Source: Cryptomeria japonica
Lineage: Eukaryota; Streptophyta; Pinopsida; Cupressales; Cupressaceae
Direction of reading: 5' to 3'
DNA length: 64,000 nucleotides
Assembly: GCF_030272615.1 (NCBI RefSeq)
Contig: NC_081409.1
Coordinates: 471,816,573 to 471,880,572, forward strand
A program made the position numbers and the translations under genes. The notes beneath the pieces are model-generated. The model worked only from the letters and a program-made list of their open reading frames with translations. It was not told the origin of the DNA and ran no database searches. This document shows positions 57,166-64,000 of this stretch, in pieces (the stretch's first letter is position 1; every line of letters begins with the position of its first letter).

Positions 57166-57872
57166 TCATCCTTCAATTTCTTTACATTCTTTAGCTTAGG
57201 TTCGATGATCAATGGAGGAAGATTAGTTTCTGAAAGTGGTTGTTGTTCGGAGAGTTCAAGGTCTTCTAACACCTGAGGTTGTTCATTTACAGGTTCCAAG
57301 AGTACTTCAAGGGTATTGGGAGTGGACTGCTCTACTTGAATTTGTACTGGAGACTGAGTTTCTTCATCATCCTTCTTGGGTGGAATATCCTCACTCTCTT
57401 GTTTACCAATCTCAACCATGAAGATCTCCTTGATGCATTGTTTTGGCTAGGAAGTTTCTATTACAACTTTCTCCCTTTGAAGAACTATCTTCTCACAACG
57501 TGGCATCCTAATATCTTTGACCGTAAGATCACAATCAATATCTTTGCAAGGGATCAGACTCATCAATTTTGTGACTTCATTTTGACATGGGATACAGGAC
57601 ATCTCCGAGTGCTCCTCATGATGTATTCGACACCATTTTGGGAGCAACAAATCTTGTACTTTCATGATATCCCCCAACAAACACATCCCTTGTTTTACTA
57701 CTGTAATGAAGTCCTTCACCCACCCTCTATGTTTGGTCATATCTGCTTGACATAACTCGAGAATGGCAGGTGCAGAGAAGTTGAGAATTTCATTTACCCT
57801 ATAGACTCTGGGACTCACCTCAGCATATGCCACTTCATTGGGAGCTCCATAGTCTATAACTAATTTCTTCAA
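57166..57872 (-). pseudogene. Ty3-B protease-to-RNase H linker
   Basis: The in-frame blocks 57872-57447 (MKKLVIDYGAPNEVAYAEVS) and 57419-57126 (acidic and Pro/Glu-rich) lie between protease and the RNase H-like domain. No domain is recognised. The sequence shares the frame of gag and the RNase H-like domain, so it belongs to the polyprotein. Confidence 0.6.
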
Positions 57873-58060
57873 TTTTGGTTCACTATCAATTCGGATCTAG
57901 TAGCTCACACCTTTCCGTGGAAGTCATAAATATGTAAAACAGGTTAATAAGTAGCCTCCCAAAAAAATTGACCAATCTCTACTCAGAGCATCTCGTACAC
58001 CTCTGGAATATCAACCACTTGAATATTGATGTAAAGGGATATGCAGGGATCAACACCCAA

Positions 58061-58303
58061 CTAGATATACACATCCTTTAATTCTCCAATTACATTGACC
58101 TCAATCTTGTCCAATTGTACCACCTTAGTGTTTGCACCCATCGGGTTAAGACCAAGCTTCTGACATATAGAATAAGGCATTACATTTCGGGAAGCACCTG
58201 AATCTACCAAACAGTTATGAAGATTATTTCCACATATCTTCAAACTAAGTAGAAATGGTGGGTTTTTCGATGGCATCATTATTGATATTAGCATTGACTT
58301 CAT
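58061..58303 (-). pseudogene. Ty3-B protease (retropepsin)
   Basis: Contains NCLVDSGASRNVMPYSICQK, with the active-site DSG followed by ASxNVMP, then the expected LGLNP. It overlaps the end of the gag frame in a different frame, so a frameshift lies near 58280. Truncated by a stop at 58061. Confidence 0.8.
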
Positions 58304-60269
58304 TCAAATCAGTCATCTTAACCTCCTTACTCTTAGACTCCATTAGTTCCAACTTCTTAAGGAGAGACTGCTTTTGTTCAGGGCAATATCTCATAACCTC
58401 CATTAGGGAGATAGTGGTGGTAGTCCTCTCCATCTCCTTGGTAACATCAAAATATCCTTTTAAAACATATTCTTGCCCTTGAATTTGTCTAGGATGTTCT
58501 CCTTGAAAAGCTTGAGTAGGGGGAGGTTTGTTACTTGCATTCGCATCAGGACGCACAAATCCACCCTTTGGGGGAGATGGTTTTGTCAATGGAGCCTTAC
58601 CTTGACTTTGTAGGTTATAATTTTTTATGGTCTGAAAGGCTTGGGCATCATAAAAAAATGGTTCACCTTCGGCTTCTACTTGAAACTCTTTGCATAAGAA
58701 GGTATCAACCAACATTGTGGTATAAACTTTCTCAGGTTCCTCATTAGAGCAATCCTTTGGTTGAGAATCAGCTTGAGCAATCCTAATAATTTTTTTGAAC
58801 TGGGCGCAATTGACCTCCGAATGCGATGTTGTATCATGCAACCTACACCAATTAGTCAATAAATTCATGTCAACAAGTTTAACACTTCATGTATTATTTG
58901 GGTTGTCTCTTGCATCAGGATGATAATGATTCACCCCACCGTTGTTTGGACCCGTGTTCCATTACCTATTGTATGGCTTGTTGTTATTATACCTTTGGTT
59001 TTGGTTTTGATTGTTATAATTTTCTTGATTATTGTATGATTGGGGTTGGTTGTACCCTCCCATAGGATTCATCTTTAATTGACTCAAATCTGAACTAACT
59101 TGTGAAACCATCTTCTTTAATGCTTCTACTTCAGCGGATATGTGTGATCCTTGACTCTCAGGAATCGTAGTTGGGAGTTGGTTTGTTGCATGGGAATTAA
59201 CAAATTGGTGATTTGTCCCTTGTACTTGACCAGCATATTGTGTTTGAGTAGGAACAATATTGGTATTAGTCTGCCAAGTTGAAGCTTGAGAAGCAAATTG
59301 TTGATTAGCTTGAGGTTGAGAGGTATAGATTGGTACCGGGTTCATTGTAAGGGCTCCTATAGGTAAAGGCCATGGTACCCTGGGGAGTTGGTTATAGTTC
59401 CCTTGATTCACTCCTATGGGTAAGTTGTATCCAATTCCCCCTGGTGTTTGGTTCAACTCATTATTCATGTTGAATGCCAATGCATAGACCTTCACCAGGG
59501 TATTCCTTTGATCTTCAGGGACACTTTTTTTTATAAATATAGCGGTCCATGGGTCAATAGCTCTTAGATATGAGTCAATTGATACATTGGTTACTACCTA
59601 GTAAGGATCCTGTAACCTCTTATATGCCCTTTGAAAGCTGCTATTAAAAGTTGTCAGAGGCTCATTTGGTGACTTCTTAAGAGAGGCAAATTGATGGTAC
59701 AATGTTTCGGGATTAACATACACTCGGAATTGATCAATAAAATCTTTCTCCAAAACATCCCATATGATGATGGAATTTGCTGCTAGAGTCAAATACCAAT
59801 TATATTCATTCTCCCCAAGGGAATATGGGAAGAGCCTGCATACCACATCTTGGTGTCCAATATTGTTACGAACGACTACATCTTTGAATGCTTCAATATG
59901 CTCATCAGTCATCCTAGCCCCCAAATAGTAAAAAATATTGCAAAATTTATCTGGGTTTCTAGGGAGGTCATGTATACCCCCTGGTATAGTTCCTAATGGT
60001 GTGTGTTCTTGGTTAAAGTAGGCCATTGCAGGTGATGATGGTGGACATTGAGCAACAAAAGGTGCAGCGATGGGCTGAGGACTAGGAATTAGTTGATCTT
60101 CTACGTTGGGTATGGATGACTGCGCTGGTGAGGATGTTGAAGGTTGTCCCTTTGCTTTATTTCTTTTCTTCCTAGTCATAGGTCCTAGCTCTACTAAGTC
60201 TGAAGGAGAATAATTATTCCTAAGAACTCTATAAAACCTTTCCAAGGAAAAAGATGATATATGATCCAA
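58245..60269 (-). pseudogene. Ty3-B gag
   Basis: One frame from the Met at 60269. The block 60269-59598 has the Retrotrans_gag core (CRLFPYSLGENEYNWYLTLA, WDVLEKDFIDQF, PNEPLTTFNSSFQRAYKRLQ). The block 59495-58962 is Gln/Asn/Pro-rich (QNQNQRYNNNKPYN). The block 58868-58245 begins with WCRLHDTTSHSEVNC, the zinc-knuckle-like CxxH...HxxxxC segment of Tat/Athila-type Gag. Three stops interrupt it (59598, 58962 and near 58870). Gag packages the element RNA in the particle. Confidence 0.85.
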
Positions 60270-60395
60270 CTTAATACCTCAATTTCTCAGTTGTGGAAGA
60301 GTAGGATTGCATGAATGGTAAAAGTCTATCTCTATGAATACCATATCAAGTCATAGTGTGATAGTGGGATTGTCTATTGAGGGGATTAGTATCTT

Positions 60396-60414
60396 GGCCC
60401 TCCTTCTAGCGCTA
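60396..60414 (-). promoter_or_regulatory. Possible Ty3-B primer-binding site
   Basis: The minus strand reads TAGCGCTAGAAGGAGGGCC five bases after the LTR end. It resembles the TGGCGC-type sites of Tat/Ogre-like elements, with the second base changed. The tRNA was not identified. Confidence 0.5.
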
Positions 60415-60419
60415 GTTTC

Positions 60420-61256
60420 TATTAATGATTATTTTGATGCACTCGCCAACAATCAGGTAGTCAATTTGAACATTCACCACCTCTCCTGAAAAGCAATAAG
60501 TATTAGAGAATCGATCACTCCAAGGTCTCTATAGTTGGGTTTTGACAGTGATGGTAAGCTTAATGGTTGATGCGGTTGTACCTATTAAGGGGCCTGCTGG
60601 TTGAAACTAAATCCCAATAATTTTTAATAACTTAACTTCTTTTTTTATATTTTATGATTTAAGATTCTTCTGGAAATAAGTTGCAAAAGATAGGGAAACA
60701 AGCAAATAAAAATGAAACCAATTCAATAAGAACTTAATGAACTACTCAATTAGTACCCTGCAATCCAAAAATCATCAAATATTATCCAAATCAACATTCA
60801 ATAACACACCTTCAATGAACATGCAAAGTCATGCAGCCTCACAAATTCATGGAAAGAATATCACTACAATATCATTCTATCACATTAATTCCCATACACC
60901 ACTTACATGTGCAATATGATTCATAAGGAAATAAACTGAAGATTAGAACAAGTTGCTAATTTCAAACAATAGACATTACGAGACTGCAAAGAACAAACTC
61001 ATAGAACATATGCACAGATCAGGCAATCTATAAGTTGCTTCTTGTATTAATTTCAAAGAATATGTCACAAAAACTTCTTAAGTTCATAACAATATGCAAA
61101 AATAATCTAAAATATCTAAGTGGGCCTCAAATCATCAATTTGTGGACCTTTACAAATGAATCAAATGAATTAATTTATAGATTTTTATGCCCTACTTTCT
61201 AGGAAATAAACCTAATCTAAATTAAGAACTAAAAAGAAAGGAGTCATTGACTTGCA
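60420..61256 (-). repeat. Ty3-B LTR shared by two tandem copies
   Basis: 837 bp, matching 41812-42651 along its whole length. The first 16 bases differ only by transitions. Its left side borders the primer-like site and gag of Ty3-B. Its right side borders AGTCTCTGC, the same purine-rich (complement) tract that precedes the 3' LTR at 42652, followed by 3' ORF sequence. It therefore serves as the 5' LTR of one copy and the 3' LTR of the next. Confidence 0.78.
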
Positions 61257-61759
61257 AGTCTCTGCTTCAAACGTCTTACCATCTTTATCAATTTCATCCA
61301 TACATTGCTTATCAGCTATTTATTTTAGTAAATCTTCTTGGTCTTGAGGAGTTAAGAATAGCATTTCATCCTATGAATCTTTAGCCTCATTTCATTCCTT
61401 CTCTCCTCCAAGTGGTTTTTGTTCCATAGGTTTCTCGTCCTCTTGGTGAGAATCTGTTTTGATGTTATGGACACTTACAGTTTATGTGGTAGGTCTTAAC
61501 ACCTATGTCATGAGAGGCATTGTTGTTGTATCAGAAATATTAGTTGGTGATGGCATAGGGGCAGTAGTAGCTAAGGTCAAAATTGGAGCTTGTGTTGTGG
61601 CAGTAGACCGAGGCTAAGTGGATGCACCTATGGTGTCGGGAGGAGGAGGTTGTGAATTTTCATCTGCTTTCCCTTATTCATCTGCCTCCTGAGTGCCCTC
61701 TCCTGTCATTTCTCCAATTACCATCCTCACAAGATGTACCTCCATTAGTGGCACAGCTC

Positions 61760-63631
61760 CTAGCCCTCTCTTACTCCAAAATCTGTAGCCTTTTTCAAAA
61801 GTTGAGACCTCCTCATCAATTCTTTGACTTTATTCAATAATTCCTTGGTACTTTCTTCGGGTTTGGCAATTTTATCTGGGTCAGTTGATGTGTTCTTCCG
61901 AGAGCTAGACCTTGTCTTATGGATGTACTCCTTATAACCCCTTGACTGAGGAACACCTAAATTTGATTCATTTTGCTTCCCTTTCGAAGCACTTGGCCTA
62001 ACCCTCAAACTGAGCCACTACCTAGTTCTATATATGATAGTTTGAGTCATTTTGTCTATATCTATATTCTCCTGTGCCAACCACCTTATTAGAGAGAGAG
62101 GCTTCTTGTCAATTTCCTGCTCCTTATATACAGAGTCTAATAGTTCACCATCATCCCTTAGTTCTTTGGGGAGATTGGTCTCTATATCAAAATCTCTTAT
62201 TTGTGGTACTGACAGCCTAAAATAATTATTTTCTCTAACTTCAAAACTGTCTTGGAGGTTTTCCCAAAAATCCTTCAACCTAGACTTATGCCCCTCATAT
62301 GCCTTTGGCATTATTTGCTTTAGCTTGCCGTAGGGATCATAGTACTCCCTTGCATAATTGAATTCTTTAAGATTTAAATCCAAAAGTTCCTGCTCTATTG
62401 TCTTCGCTACCTAAATCTTTGAACAAGAGAAATAACCAATAGAAACTAAAAAATCTATACCCGCCTTGTGTTTTGAAGACAAAAGGGATTGAAGGCCGAA
62501 CATCTACATGACATATTCTAACAATATAATGCGATCATTTCAGTATCATGGAAAAAACATAGGTTTTTTTGTGAATCCACTAACCCTGATATATGTAGAG
62601 CATTGATTCTGAACGAACCAACATACCCATTCCCTAATGATTATCATTGCTTCTGGGCTGATTCTATAACCTATATCAACTGTCAGTTTGATGATGACAG
62701 GAAAAAGGAAGGCATGGTTCATTCTTTTAAAATGTGTGTTTGCATTGTTTAGAAGAAATTGTGAGTAATACTCCCACACCTTCTTATGCCCTTCCTCATC
62801 ACCTAGCTAGCCCTCAATTTGCAACCCTACAAATTTGCCTGCTCAGGCAGCTACCCAGATAACATCAGAGGTAAAGAATAATTTCTTCATTTGATGCAAA
62901 TCCTTCATCTTCTTATGTATGTTGTCAGAAATAATTTGGGCCCAGTCAAAGTATTGTTTCCCTATTAGTATGGTTGTCATAAAATGAAACATCCAAGGGT
63001 GGAAGTGCCGGCAATTTGGCTTTCTGAAAGCCTTGCTCAGCATGATGATTAAGTCTCATTGAGGCTCCTTAAAATCTGTCCTCAAAATATTTGTGGCCTT
63101 TAGCCCTTTCTTCCTCTCCTCTTCCAGCCAATTCTCATTCATGTGCCTTTTGGTTAAAGCAATATTCTTATTCTATACTTCGATAGCTTCTTCCTCTATA
63201 GTCAGGAGTACTTCATCCCTCGCAGGGATGCCAAACACAAATCCCATCATATCCACTAATAAATCAATCATAGTTCTACCCTAATCATCTGTGCACTTTC
63301 TGGTGTTGCATTGTAGAATTGTGCAACGATCATAATGAATTCAAGGGCTTGGACCGATTGCAGGAAAATGGTTGCTTCCACCAGACTTGATCTCTTAATT
63401 CTCCTCAGTGAGGCCTCTAGCCTTGGTCTGTCCAATTGTGTTTTGATATCTTCGAACTCGATATTCCCCACCTCTTTATCTGTCATCCATTTTATTCGGT
63501 CCTCCAACTTCCAAACATAGACCTACCCTTGATATTGATATTTCATGGTTATAGGAAGTTTTTCCAACTCCTTGCCTCTCTTGTTGGGGGTTGGGTCCAT
63601 CTAAATGCTCTAATCTACAAGAAAGAATCAT
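61760..63631 (-). pseudogene. 3' ORF of the second Ty3-B copy
   Basis: Matches the 51281 ORF: the start near 63631, a frameshift near 63200, then blocks 63043-62843 (HFHPWMFHFMTTILIGKQYF), 62779-62546, 62383-62018 (MDLNLKEFNYAREYYDPYG, LIRWLAQENIDIDKM) and 62008-61760 (basic, Ser/Lys-rich), all in one frame. The last two blocks have no visible match at 50040-49029, and that region's C-terminal block is not seen here, so each copy keeps a different part of the ORF's end. Function unknown. Confidence 0.6.
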
Positions 63632-63679
63632 AAATCAGTCCATTGCATACTTAAAAATATCAATAACATCATCCACCTT

Positions 63680-64000
63680 GGGACTCTGGGGTTTTTGGGT
63701 TCCATGTTGGATAACTTCCTTTTAAAAAAACTAACTTCAAAACTTTAGGGTTCTGAGGCTAGCATAGGCTTAAAAATTAAGTCCAGAACTCCGAGGTTCT
63801 GGGGTTTCGAGATGGACAAGAAAAGTTGACTTCGGGACTTCGGGGTTCTGGAGTCCCGAGGTAGTTCAATTGAGTGCCAAAAAGATGTTTCAGAACTTTG
63901 GGACTTTGGGGTTCTAAGGTTAAAACAGTGTCCAAATAGGAAATAACTTGGAGACTCTGGATTTCTAGGGTTTAAAGGTTTTGGGTAATTCACTCATGAG
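63680..64000 (-). repeat. G-rich motif repeats of the second Ty3-B copy
   Basis: Several units of the GGACTCYGGGGTTCYG type (63680, 63795, 63830, 63895, 63950). Unit order and spacers resemble 51330-51690. The array is cut by the window edge. Confidence 0.7.

Larger units (their letters stand above)
41812..61256 (-). mobile_element. Ty3/gypsy retrotransposon Ty3-B with long 3' region (contains E3)
   Basis: The minus-strand element has LTRs at 60420-61256 and 41812-42651. The order from 5' to 3' is LTR, primer-like site, gag (60269-58245), protease (58303-58061), RNase H-like (57165-56844), RT (56840-55364), RNase H, integrase (54960-53798), spacer, G-rich repeats (52640-51330), 3' ORF (51281-49029) and LTR. 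E3 (6.27 kb) is inserted 55 bp inside the 3' LTR; without it the element would be about 13.2 kb. This length, the extra RNase H and the long 3' region fit the Tat/Athila branch. Stops, frameshifts and a mutated RT Asp make it inactive. Confidence 0.8.
61257..64000 (-). mobile_element. 3' end of a second, tandem Ty3-B copy
   Basis: Continues to the right edge. Region 62395-64000 matches 50046-51700 at high identity by eye. It includes the 3' ORF start and the G-rich repeats (63680-64000) in the same minus orientation, and ends against the shared LTR at 61256. Gag-pol of this copy would lie outside the window. Confidence 0.75.

Overview
The window looks like nuclear DNA of a seed plant, most likely a conifer (inference). 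It is AT-rich and has no intact cellular gene. It opens with an uninterrupted fragment of plastid rpoC2 whose residues, as I recall the family, look more gymnosperm than angiosperm. Almost everything else is layered, mutated retrotransposon sequence. No tRNA, rRNA, CRISPR array or bacterial-type operon was seen.

Layout. 1-607: plastid rpoC2 insertion (NUPT). 610-5040: minus-strand LINE, cut off in its 3' part at the plastid junction. 5041-16965: plus-strand Ty3/gypsy element (Ty3-A) without gag, split cleanly by a nested LTR element E1 (10336-16900, 5-bp duplication ATCTC). 16966-22639: repeat-module spacer, a long decayed ORF of unknown function and non-coding sequence, probably the 3' part of Ty3-A. 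22640-28740: minus-strand Ty1/copia element with one truncated LTR. 28741-30240: fragment of an unknown ORF related to ORF2 of E1-E3. 30241-31823 and 38591-41811: non-coding. 31824-38590: LTR element E2, plus strand. 41812-61256: minus-strand Ty3/gypsy element (Ty3-B) with two LTRs, a long 3' ORF and a G-rich repeat spacer; the young LTR element E3 is nested in it (42707-48971, duplication AGCAC). 61257-64000: the 3' end of a second Ty3-B copy that shares the 60420-61256 LTR, so the elements form a tandem LTR-internal-LTR-internal array.

Main result. E1, E2 and E3 are complete LTR elements (LTRs, initiator-Met primer site, polypurine tract) with no reverse transcriptase, integrase or protease. 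They carry two ORFs instead. ORF1 is a coiled coil followed by four or five CCHC zinc knuckles. ORF2 is a 700-1055 codon protein that I do not recognise, with a conserved N-terminal domain (core S-R-V-H, then R-L-N-S and F-G-N/S-L) and a coiled-coil C-terminus. E4 is a fragment of the same ORF2 group. Their cis signals match those of the neighbouring Copia element, which suggests Copia supplies the enzymes. Two RNA structures are supported by compensatory changes between families: a hairpin near the primer-site end of the LTR, and an inverted repeat that places the polypurine tract and LTR boundary in its loop.

Both Ty3 elements have an extra RNase H-like domain between protease and reverse transcriptase, and both appear to follow the order pol, short-motif repeat spacer, unknown 3' ORF. 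All boundaries were read by eye; no alignment or database search was run.
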